NCBI RefSeq assembly: GCF_020085105.1
Contig: NC_058045.1
Location: 12,657,833 to 12,721,832, forward strand
Source of the DNA: Siniperca chuatsi
Taxonomy: Eukaryota > Chordata > Actinopteri > Centrarchiformes > Sinipercidae
Direction of reading: 5' to 3'
Length of the DNA stretch: 64,000 nt
Notes under the pieces: generated by a model
The model's database searches: none
Seen by the model: the letters and a program-made list of their open reading frames with translations, nothing else
Told to the model about the DNA's origin: nothing
Shown: one piece after another, positions 38,570-58,475 of the stretch
Numbering within the stretch: position 1 is the stretch's first letter
Layout of the letters: the number at the start of each line of letters is the position of its first letter
Position numbers and translations under genes: made by a program

Positions 38570-39183
38570 TAAGTCACTTTACACTCGCTGTGAAACGCCG
38601 CACACACGGGCCCCCACAGGGCTACTGTAGTGATTTTTCAAGTCAGAGGCAAGTTGAGCAGACGTGTGAGGCTGCTGCACAGCGCCTCTAGGGCCGCGCA
38701 TGTGCTTGCAGAGGAAGAGAGTAGTAGAGAGAGAGGTGGGAGCGCACAGAGAGCAGTCATTGTGCGTGAAGGACCATGACAGTCTGCAGCGGTAGGAGTT
38801 AGAGGAGGAGGAGTAGAAGAAGAAGCCTGTAACCAGAACCTTCACCTGCAGCTGAGACCCACAAAAACCCGCGAACCTGTGGTTCACTTGTGCCTTTGCA
38901 AAAAACCTCCAGTGAGTTCACATGTTCCTGCGCGTCGACGAGGAGGCGATGTTTGGGCGCAGACGACCGGCAGAGCCCCGCGGAGTTTGGATGTGTGTTT
39001 CTTAGCTTGTCAGATGTATTAAGAGAAATCACTGAATCAGGACTAACAGCGACGAGGAGCACCGCGAATGTAGTCTACAGGGGGGAAAGCGAAACACTAT
39101 ACCAGCCAGTGTCTTCCTGCGGTCATCCTCCCGTGTGTGTGTTTCGGTTTCTCATAGTGCTGTGTGGGTAAAGCAAGGGGAGG
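38570..39183 (+). promoter_or_regulatory. Putative SLCO3A1 promoter/5' leader
   Basis: A GC-richer block than its AT-rich surroundings sits directly upstream of the SLCO3A1 start. It carries an NRF1-like GCGCATGTGC at 38696-38705, GA-rich tracts at 38711-38760, purine runs near 38805-38825 and several CpGs around 38930-39060. No clear TATA box is evident, consistent with a CpG-type promoter and a long leader. The transcription start cannot be fixed from sequence alone. A family B repeat ends about 75 bases upstream of this block. Confidence 0.45.
38890..39171 (+). other. Upstream ORF (93 codons) in the SLCO3A1 leader
   Basis: An ATG-initiated ORF occupies most of the presumed leader. It is in the same frame as SLCO3A1 and ends with TAA 12 bases before the SLCO3A1 ATG. 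The predicted peptide is cysteine- and serine-rich and unlike any family I know. Whether it lies in the mature leader depends on the unknown start site. If translated it would probably dampen main-ORF initiation. Confidence 0.35.
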
Positions 39184-45370
<6,187 letters not shown>

Positions 45371-46004
45371 GTGAGCCATATTCATAAACCTGTATGAACA
45401 AAATGTTAAAAATCCAGATTTTACCTAATATATTGGGGAAAGAGGGAAAAATCTAAGTTTGCCAAAAGCCACTGCTGAAGGAAGGTTTGAGAATCTCTGG
45501 CTGAATGAAATGTTCAAGGAAACAAATGATTATCACACTGGAAATTAAAAATGTACTTGCTGCAGCACAATGATTTCCCAAGGCAACTAAAACTGGTTCA
45601 GCGGAAAGTCAACTATGAACGTGTTTGCTCATCGCCATCAGGTGCGATGTTTGCATAGTTTGAGTCAACACAGGATATATGTGTGCTCTTCTGCCGCACA
45701 CCATCTCCCTTTGTTCCAAGCACAGGCCTGTTCACGTGAGTGCCAGGTGAGCAGATCTTGGAGCTTTTTAATCTCCTTTACAGCAGTTTCAGTGGGGAAG
45801 AGGACAGATACGGGTTAAATGTCTCTGCTTCACTCAATCCTCTCTCAAAGGCAAGATGCTGCTGATGTGGCTCTTCGAGGTTTAAAGGTGCATTCAAAGT
45901 GCTTTCTGTGCAAAATTCTGAATGCACAATGGCTGTTTAGGGATATGTATTTGCTGTGATATGTATATTTTGCCATTTTGGTATACACAAGTTAGCTTTA
46001 GTAC

Positions 46005-46148
46005 TTGGCTCATTAAGCCATGCAGGGATTTTCAGCCCCTGCTACATATTTAAAATACAGACATGAAAGGGTATCAATCTTCTCATTTAACTTTTGGCAA
46101 GAAAGCAAATAAGAGTTTTTCACAAAATGTCAAACATTTCCTTTAAAG
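46005..46148. repeat. Repeat family A right-end fragment, 46005
   Basis: GGTATCAATCTTCTCATTTA, TTTTGGCAAGAAAGCAAATA and the terminal CAAACATTTCCTTTAAAG. Confidence 0.65.
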
Positions 46149-48899
46149 TTAAAACAGTAATTCTCAGAGGCTAATATTCCTGCATGGTAAACCTTTTTCC
46201 TTTAATGCTGTTGGTCATAAGAGCAGAGAAGTTACCCGTGAACCACAGACACAAATCCATTTAATGGTATGTTTCCTTGTTTTGATGGGGACCTGCCTGT
46301 TTGTTGTCCAGACTGCCACATCAGCCTTTGATGGAGTAGATGAGATGTGTCTGCGTAGTGTGTGCTGTTTGTTATCAGCGTGGTGCAGAGACAATGAGAG
46401 CCTGAATAGAGGATGAGTTCAGGCTGGCACTCACCCTTCTCTGATACATTCACACAGCAGCATGCCTTTTGTCACTCAAATACAGATGTAACCTGCGAAC
46501 AAAGGCAGCAGTGTGCTCTGTAATCTCAAGCCCAAAGATGATTTTTTTTCATTCCTGTTTGTTGTGTTTATTTGTCCTGAACATAAGAGGTTTTTACAAA
46601 AAACACCTCGCGCTTTGTTTGAAACAATAAAGAGCCTGAAAAAGTACCGCAAAGGCTTTGACATTTTGGCATCGCCGTGTTGGCTTCTTAGCAGTTTACA
46701 GTGGGAAGTGGACTGTGAGTGATTGAAGTTTGGCAGGCGTGGGGGGGTGGATTTGGTTCTGTCCTCCTCTGATAAGCTGCAAGGAGAGTCGGAGGAAAAA
46801 CAAGCGGTGAGCAGCGAGGAACAATGTGGTATTGAGTAGCACTCAGCTGATCGTGCTAATCCTTCTGCTGCAGGCTTGTCATGTGCCCCCAGCTGCATGA
46901 ATGGAGTAGATTGTCTGAAATTCTGTGAGATTTCTTTTCACATAATGATAATGTATTTGGATTATTCATCGGTTTACGTCAACAACTTGACATTGCTACA
47001 GCAGTGACAAAGTTTTGTTTCAAAACACTTATTGCCAAAGTGTTGTATACCAAATATTTGCTTATTTCCTGTAGGTTTTGCACAAGTTCTGAATGCTTTG
47101 GCTTTGGCTTCAGTCTTATACAGTATTTAATTTTTAAGTCATTGTAAACACACCTGAGACTAAATCCCACAACATCACAGGATTATCTAATGTAAGATAA
47201 GATAAATGTAGCTTTGTTGTGAGATTTTCAAAACATGAAAGTGAATCAGTCCATCATCTCACTCGTGTATTTTGTTACTGCAGACAGATATTGCAGAGGG
47301 TTTGATGGGGAAGTTAGGTGTGTGGCGGTTGGAAGAAGCCATTAGAGGGAAATTAGAGAGGAAAACACCTTTTGAAACTGAGACCAGAAACTTGACACGT
47401 GTCTCTCTTAACAGCTCCAGACAAATGTGCCGTATAAAGTAAAATTTCCTCTGCTGTCACTGCGCTGTAATTTTCACACTCCCAGATTACAAGTGTGTAT
47501 TTACGTGCTGTTTGGCATGTAGACTCTTTCACAGCTTTAAGTGTTGAAACTTCTTCATGAACTCAATAGGCAACAGGGTTTAAAGTATTAATTTCACTGC
47601 AGTTCTTTAATGCCCTTTAATGATGTGATATCACATAGCAAGGTGAAATACAGCATGAATAACCCTGATTCATGATACATGGCACAAAGTGTAATTTAAG
47701 CTAATCCCCCCCCACGGCAACTGTAGCCTACAGCTATTGTCAGTGCACATATTCTCCCAGTGATGTGTTATTGTTAAAATTAGAGCCTTAGCTAAATGGC
47801 CAGGTTAAAAAAGTGTGTGTCTATGACAGAGTCAAGTCACGCCCTTATAAGAGTATGGCGCTGCAGGGAGAGTAGAGCCGAGAGGCCTGGAGAAGAGCCA
47901 TAATTACAGAGTGAGGCAAGAATGCCAACTAGCCAGCCATGAGGTGGGTCTGAGTGAGCTGAGACGCACATGCATACCACACAGGCCTGTGGAAAACTCC
48001 TCCAGACGCTCAGACTGTCTGTTTTTACTGTGTATACTGCAGCAGACACCGCTTACTGCTGTAAAACACACTCAAGTAAAGTCTTTAGAGAGCTTTTTGT
48101 CTCTGTCTGGTTAAGATATGTTTTAGGACTGTACTAAGTGGTACATGTTCTTAAAAGGAAGTACTTCAGTGTTCTCAAGAAACCGGTTTGAATGCCATCA
48201 CCACCATTGTCAAACTCTAAAAGCAGAGTCAAACATAAACACATGTATTTCATGGGATTGTGTTGTTTTGGTTTGTTTCCCAAATCTAGACGTAGGCACT
48301 CATCTCTGGCCAAAGGAAATAAATATGATTGGACAGATTGCGTCAACAGGATCTCTATTCCCACTGCTCTATGACCTTTCACTATCCACTGCTAATTCTG
48401 GCTCTTCCCACAGGGCCCCTGACTGCATATACTGTACAGGACACACAGAGAAGGTTTAGAGCTGACGTTGTGTATCGTAAAGCACAAACTCCACCCATCT
48501 GCCTCTCCAAGTTTTAGAAGGTTTTAAACAGCCAAAGATTTCTTCATTAAACTATAATGCACAGTATGTAGTGCCTGTGGTACAGTACAGATATGGGGGA
48601 GACTGAAAGGATGATATTAATTAATTCATCCATGTCATGCTCTTTTATGCAAAATCCCACAGATTTGGACATGTGGACGTTGCATAATAAATATAAGAAA
48701 TGTATGATCAGTTTCAAAAGTGCTGATGGAGAAGAGGCTTAAAGTGCAATTTTCCAAAGCAGCTTCTTTTACTGGCAGAAGTCACACAGTCTTGCCGAAG
48801 TTGTTATAAAGTCTATATACTATATAGCATGTTTTTTTTTCTGCTAAAGCATTCATGCTGATTGTGCTATGTAAGTTATATGTCCTGTGCTCACCAGAC

Positions 48900-49313
48900 A
48901 TGCTAGCGGCTCTGTGAGAATGTACTTAGGCGCTTCAAGCCAAATGCCAGTGTCAACATGCTACCATACTCAATGCTAACATGCTGATTTTTAGCAGGTA
49001 ATGTTTACCATCTTAGCATGTTAACACGCTAAACTAACATTTGCTAATTAGCACTAAACAATATACAGCTCAGGCTGATGGGCGTGTCATTAGTTTTGCA
49101 GGTTTTTGGTCATAAACCAGTGTTGGACAAAGTAAAATTTTGACCTGCTGGTGGCGCTAGAGGAAAAGTGAGGATCACCAAAGTCATTAGGATTCCTCAT
49201 GTGAGCACCATGAATGTCTGTACAAAATCTCATGGTAATCAATAAAATACTTTGATAGATATTTCAATCTGGACCAAAGTGGTGGACTGACATTGCCGTG
49301 CCTAGAGCCACGT
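48900..49313 (+). repeat. Repeat family C copy, 48900
   Basis: ATGCTAGCGGCTCTGTGAGA, TTTGCTAATTAGCACTAAAC, TGATGGGCGTGTCATTAGTT, GACCTGCTGGTGGCGCTAGA and GACATTGCCGTGCCTAGAGC match the copy at 25601 in order. Confidence 0.75.
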
Positions 49314-52300
49314 AACTAACGTGCGACCTAAAAATCAGTAACTAAAGAGGGAGAAATGTATATTTTATATTTATTGGTGTCTTTGCATTTGGAATGTCGT
49401 TGGTTATCCATCTACATAGTCAAAGAATGTCTTTGCATAAACCCAATCAGGTTAGCTAATTTTAAATTGTATTTGCAAGCAGAAACATCACTGTTCTGTC
49501 AATGACTGACTAACTACCAGAGAGCAGCCATTAGCAACATACAACACAACACTGACTTAAAACAACCCACATTAGCTTTTTAGCTCTCCTTCTTTTCTAC
49601 AAATAAAGACACGCCTTGTGTTGCATTGTGGTTTGCTGGACGAGCTACCTAACAAACATTCACCTGGGAAAAATTGCATAGCTAATGTCAGTTTGGCTAG
49701 CTAGTTAGCTAGTCAGCTGTGGCACACTGAACAACTCAAAAACAAACCTACTAATGTCAACATCAGTTAGTTTAGATGCTAAATGTTATATTCCTTATTC
49801 TTCAGTACCACTGCTAACAAAACCTGTCTTTGACTTGTAAACTACAGTTTGTTTACAACAGTAAACAGTTTGTTGTGTCCCAGTGCCTTGCCAGCTTAGC
49901 TGTCAATCAAACGCGTACACCAGCCCACCCGCGTAGAGGTTTGAATGCTACAGCTGTGTTTCTGATATCCCCAAAGACCTTTTTTCTTCATTTCAGTACT
50001 GAATATATATTAACAGTAAAATGTAAAATAACTTTCACATTATTTTTGACTGCAAAAAGGATTACTAATTGTGATTTCAGTTGGACATACAACTTCATGC
50101 ACCAATGACAGACAGCAGTCACAGTATGTAGCAATGCAACAGCCCGAGAGTATGAAGTGCCTCTGAGTTTAATTGGCGAACACAGGCCTGTCAGAGCGAC
50201 TGTAGTAGACATGCTCTCTCTCTTGCTCACACAGCCAAACTACCAAACTAGGAATGACTAGCTGTGGGGAAACACAAAGGTCCTTTTTTCCCATTGTGGC
50301 CTGAGACAAGATAATTGCTTCTACCTGGAGAGCTAAAGTATAAAAAAAAACATTTACCTTTCTTATCTCTATATTTTGCTGCCAACCACTGGTTTGTATT
50401 TTACTTTCAGGCCTTAGCTCAGTCTTTCACCACAGCTACTGTGTATTTTTTTCAAACCTGCATATTCCAGCAATTTTCTAATAATATATTTCATCAGTTT
50501 GTGTTCACTTCAGCTTTGCAGGGATAAATGTAGCTTCAGGTTTGTTAGGAAAAATCGATTGCAGTAGTCACAGTGACAAAGTTTTCAGGGGGATCCTCGA
50601 GAGACTTGTCAACATTCCTGCTAAAATGCTCTGACTCCAAACTGTTGCTGCTGTAGGGCGTTTATATAAGCTACTTAAACTCAGCACATGCTAATGTCAT
50701 CTTGAAGGATTAGATTCTAAATGGGTTTTTTCGTCCCCACCATAAGCTGCATGCTGAGTTTGCCTAGCAACACCAGTATGCTTTATCTCAAGATGATAAA
50801 CGACGTTGCAGTAAATGTTCATCCGCCAGCCGCTGCTCCTCTGCATCACTGTAATTCACTGTATCTGTGTGCACCATGTGTGACAGGACGCTCAACAGTG
50901 CTCTGAGCTTAATGACCCAGAGACGTTTTCTGTACGTCATGCAGCAGGCAGGACGCAGCGGCCGCCCCCCTGCTCGGTTGCCTCGGGGTGGTCCTAGAGG
51001 GTAGAGAGGGCACTGAACATGAGATTATCTTGTATCCAACCGGTCAACAACATGCTGCTGCTGTCTCAAAGCTAATCAGCAATTATCCCCAAATACTCTG
51101 AGTATCATGTAGAGAGAGCAGAGGCAGACTTCACACTTTACGCTTTAGTCATTGTGATTGATTAGTGACTTCCCCAAGTCAAAGTTTCATTAAATTTGAA
51201 TTTGATATTTGATTTGAATCTGCTGTACTTCCTTGAATCTAATAAGGTCATCTCTCAGTCCTGCCTGGTGACGAGGTAAAACATACAGAGCAAATGTGTC
51301 CACTGTCAATAATTTTTGATTTTTCAGTAGCCGCTGTTTGCAGATGACAAGAGCTGATTGAAGAGTTTGTTTACACGTAGTTCTGATGTGAATCGGATAG
51401 GGCGGGTATAACTATCAGTTAGTGTTAAATGAACCTCAGAAGGGTGTGTACATGGCACGAGGTTGATTTTTACATTCCTAGATTTCTGCTGTGTGTCAGG
51501 CCGCGTAGTAGCCTCATAAGGACTCGTCATCTGGCTGCTTGTCTGGAGTGAATCACCTCCCCCAGTCAATCTGCTGTTTGTGGGATAGTATTGCAGTGAC
51601 AGTGATTATGCCAGTGCATGTTTTGCTACAATCTGTACAGTCCTGTCTGTTGGATGTCTAGCTGGTCGGATTAAATGTAAACATCACTAAATCCCCCATT
51701 TTGTTTTGTTTTTGACAGCTTACACACAACATGAGGGAAGCAGCTAAATATATGTGAAACCAATTTTCATCTCAATAGTTCCATGAAGCAAAGATACAGT
51801 AGATACGTAGAACTAAGAAACATTAATTCTGAGTTAGCCTGGGGGTAAGGTGGCTAATGTTTTAGACTAATCTAAGAGCAAACTCAAGACTGGTCTAACA
51901 CTACTGACCTGTCTAAAATATCTTTGTGAAACTGGCACTGCTCACCTGGACAGTTTGACCCTTTGAACATTATTTATAAAGTTCCACTGATGATGGAGAC
52001 CAACTTTTCTGTCCTGATGAACCTTTCATCCCTCAGCTGGACCGTGAGGGAACTGAGAAAGTGTGAGGTTGGAAGCCAGTAAATAGGTCAGACCTCTGTA
52101 GGAAGTGGATCAATGTTGGATAACACATATGAGACCCTCAGGCCGTATCACCAGACCCTGCAGAGCCGTATGTTGAAGCCTCTTGCTACATGAGCATGTT
52201 TCTTTTTTTTCTACCAGATTGCCATTTGCAACAGTGCACCCTGAAAGGTGCTCCATGTGGCATCCTGCTGCATTGTGGCTAGTATTTTGGCCTAAAACAT

Positions 52301-53564
52301 GCTTGTGGCACTTTTTCCTCTCTATTATGAATCCCCGTGGCCTCAGTAAACCTCACCCTGCCACCCTGCAGCCTTCTCGAGGCAATCTGGGTCAGGCTCT
52401 GTCACTGCTGATTAAAAAGGGGATTTTTTTTTTTGTGTCATCCATTGGGGGGAGGAGCGTGGTGATAAGAGGTGGGTGGAGACAGATCATAAACACAGCA
52501 GCATCAGCAAGCCGTTGCCACAGAAACGGACGTTGTTAGGCTGTTTATTTATTTTTATTTTTTGTAACTATTGGATTGAGATACTCAGTCCTTCCTCTGC
52601 CCCTGCTGCGAAGGATGCAGCTGTCACTCTGCTCTGCCTGATCTGCAAACCACATGAAGTAAAAAAAATAAATAAATCACACGAATGGAGAGGCAGCCTG
52701 CTGGTCAGCTCCCGTCTTGGACTTGCCACACACTTGACTGCTCATTTCTCATCCAAAAAATGAGCAGTTAAGTTTATGGCAAATCCTGACCTTGGACAAG
52801 GACTTTGCTCAGGAAATACAGATTCACGCTGCTCTTGTGGCTTTACCACAAGCCCCATTGATTGAATGGTGTATAAGTGGTTGCTCTGTGGGCTCCTAGG
52901 ATTACTCAGAAGCATTTTCAGCACTTAATCCCCATATCACTGATGGCAGAGAGTGAGGGATAACAGTGTCTAATTAAATGGACTCTGATCAATAGGTAGG
53001 CAGGCATTATAATTAACTGTTTGATTCAGTCAACTTTATTTGCTCCATGTGTAAACAGAAGTGACTGTTTCTGGCTGGCTTCACTCTGATCCAACCATTT
53101 TTCTGCTCCCTTTGAAAACAGTTGAGTTTTTCCTGCCACAATGCAGCTTTATTTATATGGATATAGAAACCTCATTGTTTCTTGTTGTATGATATGAATG
53201 CTCGGTTTTTGATTGATGGCTCTGTGGGGCTGCGCGATAATTCAGTAATATTACATATTATATCAAGTTTCAGTGGACTCATATTAATAATATTAAAATC
53301 TTTTCGATTTACATGTGTGAAGAGTTTAGGTTGGGTTTGGGTTTCACATGCTGGTTTCATTTACAATCTGCAACTCTGTCCAAGATTGTTTGTTTGATAG
53401 ACACAGAAGCTAATGGTGTCATGTCAGTTCCAGTAGTCAGAATCTCCCTCTAAAAAAAAGCCCTCAAAAAAGTTGTGCAAAAGTAAGTTAATTCAGTGTG
53501 TCTGTCTTATTTTGCTCATCTTATTTTCAGGTTGTAGCTACATGTTGTGAACATTAATTAGGCT

Positions 53565-53592
53565 ATTTATAAAAACTGTAGTTTTTATAAAT
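53565..53592. repeat. 13-bp perfect inverted repeat, 2-base spacer
   Basis: ATTTATAAAAACT (53565-53577) and AGTTTTTATAAAT (53580-53592) are exact reverse complements separated by GT. Confidence 0.9.
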
Positions 53593-56500
53593 CTCTTAAC
53601 AAAAAAAAAGCTGTTAACAGATCTTGAATAAATATTTGAAGCCCAGTTTTTTAGTTACTTACAGATGTTGAAGATAAACCTAACTAGATTCAATAAGGGA
53701 TTTGAAATGATTCAGATATGATGAGTTGATTTGATACTGGATTCAGATGAGATAAATTGCTGTTGAACATAAGACCACAGTTCATGGCATCAATTTGATT
53801 ATTTTAGTGATTTTGCTTATACTTGATGTATCGTGATACATGTTGAAAAAAAATCTCAGTATCTTGATTCTGTTTTCAAACATATCTTCCAGTTATGGCT
53901 CTACTTCTCAACTCCCACATCTGGCTTTCCCCATTGATTCTCCTCTTTCTCAGGATGCAGCACAATTAGTGCTCCATTATAATTGGTGGCAGACATGTTG
54001 TTGTACAGTCGCCTGCATGTTGTGCGCCTGCTTCTCACAGGTTCCTGGAGAAAAGGGGGAAACAGGCTGTTGGTATCTTAACCTGATAATTAGACCAGGC
54101 CACCTGCTGAAGAAGCTGTTACCAGCTGCTGTCAAAGAGTCCCAAACCTCTCTGTGCCTCTCGTCTTCAATAGAGCAGCTGTGGCTCTCCGGCAGACGTA
54201 CACGCTCTGGTCTTGTGCCCTTTCTCCTCCATGCCTACATCCTACCACCCCACTGCCCAACAATGGAGACTCTGGGTAGCGCCGTCTCGGCTCCAAGAAA
54301 ACATCTGAAGCAGGATTACAAACAGATCACTGTAGCAGGGCAGAATGACAAGGCTTTGCTCTGTTACGTTAACTCCTACCCACCGTCTATCCGTCCTTCT
54401 CTCCCTCTGTCTCCCTCTCTCTCCCTCCTCTGCTGACCCGGTGTTCACATAGCTGGCAGTCTGGCTGAGCTTCCAGCATCACATCAGTGCCTTTTTTGAA
54501 AACATGCCTGGTCTGTTTATGTAATCTTATGGCCCAGAGAGACAGAGAGACCAGCATTACTATTGTAACAGCAGTCGAAGCTTGCATTACTGTAATATTT
54601 GAAAATCACCAGCCTTGCACAGAAAAACATTGATGCACAGAAACAGTGAATTATAATCATTATAATGACGTGCGCAGTTTACTGTCTGGTAATTAATAAT
54701 GAAGATAATTTCATTAATTAGGAGTGTGGATTTAAATCTGTCGGACATGAAACAAAAACAAACGGGATTTCAGTTAGAGCAAACTAATACTGGTGCCATT
54801 TAGGTTAATGAGGGCTTTTACTGCTTCCTGGAATAGTTGGAGAGTGATGACACAATGTTAATTAGACTCAAAGATTAAGTTACTGCATGTCAGGTTAAAG
54901 TAGCCTAATGCCATTGACCTACAAGGCAGAAGGATCTGATCACAGGCAGACTGAGCACACTCTTTCTAGTTTATCTGACTAGAAAAGTAGCAACAACACA
55001 CCATTACATTTTGCAGCAGTGTATTCAACAAAAATCTATTTTTACCACAAAAAAATAGAAGCTGTTATAAGCTTACAATATGTATTTGATGAAGAATTAT
55101 GATCGCCAAGGTTAAACTATCATGTGTCTTTATACAGCTGGTTTTACTGCGGCCTTCAAGGTGCCAATATGTTTGAGTTAATTAGGCTGCCAATCAGCTA
55201 AAGGCGAGTAAATAACACAAAGAGGATCGAGAGTAGCTTCCGTACTAAATGACATCAGACTCAGCTTCTTGGAAAAGCTTCTCCTCCGAGCTTGTTTTCA
55301 CAGTGATGCTGATATTTTCTTTTCTCCCACTGACAGAAATGGTTAAAGTGCTAATCACTTTGATCAACCTCTCTGACTTCATAGTTGTTCAGTAACTGAT
55401 ACACACATCAAAGTCTCACTTTATAAAGAGTAAAGAGGCGTGAGTTAGGTAATTGAAGCAAAGATCCAACAGAAAATTCTTAAAGGCCTATAGTAAACTT
55501 GTCACTTGTGTTATTACTAATAACAATAACGATGGCTCTGTTCTATTTTATTGTGCATGCTGACAGTGAGCCAGCATGCACAACACCAGGACCCTAAAAC
55601 TGAAGCAGCTAAATGGAATTCAGCCATCATTCAGTTAATTGTTTCCACCTGTTACTATTTTCCTACTGTGACATCAAAAAATGTCTTCCATGAAAAACAC
55701 CTACTAGCCTGCTTCTCAGGACGGTGTGGGCGTGTACAGACTGTGCTTGATTGACATCTCCCTGACTCTCCCGTCAGTTCTGTTGCACCTTTTAGGTCGA
55801 GACAGGTTACACATTTATCGTCCTAATAGGTACATGGAGTCTGGTAATATCTTGATAATTCCAGCATAGCTCTGCCTACCTTCAAGGTAATAATCCAAAA
55901 TATCTCAATTTAACTGAGTGTGCAGGGCCTTTTAATATGATACATAATGTGGACTAAAAATAATACTGTATCTTGAAATTCCTTTGTACTGAGAATGTTT
56001 GACCCAAAACAGAGTAGAGGCAAGATAAAGAGTTTGTAAAAAAGCTCATCTAAAGATCTGTTTTGAGTCATTGGTGTTGATCAACAACTTCCAAATCCAA
56101 GCGGATATTTAAGGATAATTTTTATGATACAGGCAGAGTAAAATAAACAACATTGGGTTTTTGTGGACTGTGGTAGAAGTGTTGAACTCTTCGTGAAGTA
56201 TAACAGTTGAAGGAGTTCGAGTATAAACAGGGGAGGCAGGACCACCTCCATATTTTTGTGAACCTGTCCTGTATCCATTTACAAGTGATGATTTAGACTA
56301 AATGCAATATTTTGCTTTTTAAACAATCCATCCCATTTGTTTTAATTTCCTTCATGTCTGTTTGTATACTTTACTCTGCTTTTATTATCAAGATCAAGTG
56401 TTACGCTCTGATATGTATCCGTAAGGAGACACCCACAGGATATGAACACACACACATACAGAGTTTGTTCTTTTGTTCCCAAAGTTTAATATGATGGCTT

Positions 56501-56856
56501 CACTCTGTCTTATATAATGTAAGAGGGCCGGATGTTGACTTATTTTTTTATTTTTTTAGATTAAAAAAGCATTTATTTCTATGACAGGGTTGTCCCAGCT
56601 CTGCCGTGTATCTCACTCGATAAAACCTTTTTTCCTTTCCCATCCCGCTGCAGTGTGTTTTACTTAAGTGATTTTTCTCTGTATTGTCATCCAAAGAGTC
56701 ATGGGATGTGGCAGCTCGGCTGTCGCAGCACCTGAATTATAAAACAGGACAGAGATCTGTTGGGCACAGCAGATCTTCAGTCAGCATTTACAATTTTTTA
56801 CCTCTGATATAACACAGTTGGTATGAATATAATGAAACAATATAAAATTTAAAGAG

Positions 56857-57119
56857 TAGGGCTGCAACAATAATTATTTGCATTATCGTCTATGAAATAT
56901 CAGTCCAAGGTAATGTCTTCAAATGTCTTGTTAGTCTAGACCCAAAGATATTCAATTTACAATGATATAAAACTGAGAAAAGCAGCAAATCCTCACATTT
57001 GAGAAGCTGGAACCAGAAAATATTTGCCGTTTTTCCTTAAAAAATGACAATCGAAATAGTTGCTGATTTAATTTTCTGTCAATCAACTAGTTCAATTGAC
57101 TAATCATTTCAGCTCTAAT
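56857..57119 (+). repeat. Repeat family B copy in intron 2, 56857
   Basis: TAGGGCTGCAACAATAATTA, CCCAAAGATATTCAATTTAC, ACATTTGAGAAGCTGGAACC and CATTTCAGCTCTAA. Confidence 0.75.
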
Positions 57120-57756
57120 AAACAGATATTTGTTATTTGATACTTTTTTATGTACTACTAAAACTAATTATATTAAATACATATTTGGTTTTTATCTGTT
57201 TTTCTCTTATTGTATATTGTTTTTTGTTGGGGTTTAAAAGTATACTACCTATTTAAGAATATAACATTCACATCAATTAAAATAAAATTCTAAAAAAATG
57301 TTTTTGGGTATTTATTGAGCTTGACAGTATTCTGATCTGTCTGAAAAGAGTGACAGTAAATTAAATCTTAAGTACTGTAACTCTGCATTAAATGTTACTT
57401 CAAGTAGCATTTCCCAAATCATATTTATAGTCACAACAAGCCTCGTGTATCTGACATTAGGCAGTGTAAGAGTGGAGACCGTGTGTTTTGTGTTAAATTA
57501 CAGAAGATGATGTTGTAAAACACAAACTGTACGTACAGTACGCTCAGTGAAAGTCACCTGGTTGTCCTGCTATATAAAAATAATCTTGTTATCAGCAGTC
57601 TAGACTCATATCAGGAGTCTGTTCAAACAGGCAGCTGATATGAGTTAGTGAAACCTTCAGCGAGGCCCGACTGCGACCTCCCATTTCAGGTTGTGACCTC
57701 TTGGAAGCTTAGATTAAGCCAGAGCTCAGCTTAACATGACAGGGCGTTGAGGGGAA

Positions 57757-57796
57757 GAGAAGCCGGTGTGTCGGCGGGGCCGCACACCGGCTTCTC
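57757..57796. repeat. 14-bp perfect GC-rich hairpin
   Basis: GAGAAGCCGGTGTG (57757-57770) and CACACCGGCTTCTC (57783-57796) are exact reverse complements around a 12-base loop, TCGGCGGGGCCG. It stands out from the AT-rich intron and matches none of the repeat families here. Confidence 0.9.
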
Positions 57797-58192
57797 AGTG
57801 GTGTGCTCATCCTCAGGGTCAAAATGCTAATAGTTTTAAAAGTGTCCTTAAGCTGCACTTTTTGTATAGCAACCATATGGCATCACTGAAACTGTTCTAA
57901 CACTTGTCTGCTCCAGTGCAAGTTAGAAGTTTAACTAGCTGAGAAGACGCTGTTTTAATATCAGATCGCAGCCGGACGTGTGCAGAGGGGGGGGTTTCAA
58001 ATTTGACATGATTTGACGTAAGCGGAAGTTAAAGCAGGATGATCCTGATGTAATGGCATTTGAATGTGAGTTGAGAGCCTACTTTCAGCTTTGGCTTGTT
58101 ATTTAGGTCATGGCTGTGTAGAGCCAACAGGGTTTACCATAGGGTACAGCTGACCAACAAGTTATCACAGTTTTTTTATTTCCCCCACTGAT

Positions 58193-58475
58193 TTAGAGCT
58201 GCAACAGTAAGTTGATAATTAATTAGTCGATCAACAGAGAAATTATCTAGAACTATTTTAACAGTTGTTTCAAAGCAAAATACCAAATGTTCGCAGCTTC
58301 ACAAATGTGAATATGTGATGTTTTATATATGGTAGTAAACTGAATGTTTTGGGGGTTTTGACTGTTGATCGAATACATAACCTTTGGCTGTGGGAAATTA
58401 TAATTTTTCACAATTTTTCTTGCATTTTACAGACAGAATTTAAATTAAATAAATAAATAAAAAATAATCCACAGA
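58193..58475 (-). repeat. Repeat family B copy, reversed, 58193
   Basis: TTTAGAGCTGCAACAGTAAG, ATTAGTCGATCAACAGAGAA, CAGCTTCACAAATGTGAATA and TTTTGACTGTTGATCGAATA. Confidence 0.7.

Noticed and set aside
53840..54436. 198-codon ORF inside SLCO3A1 intron 2
   Set aside because: Low-complexity Ser/Pro-rich end from CT repeats, no OATP features, no similarity to the expected exon 3.
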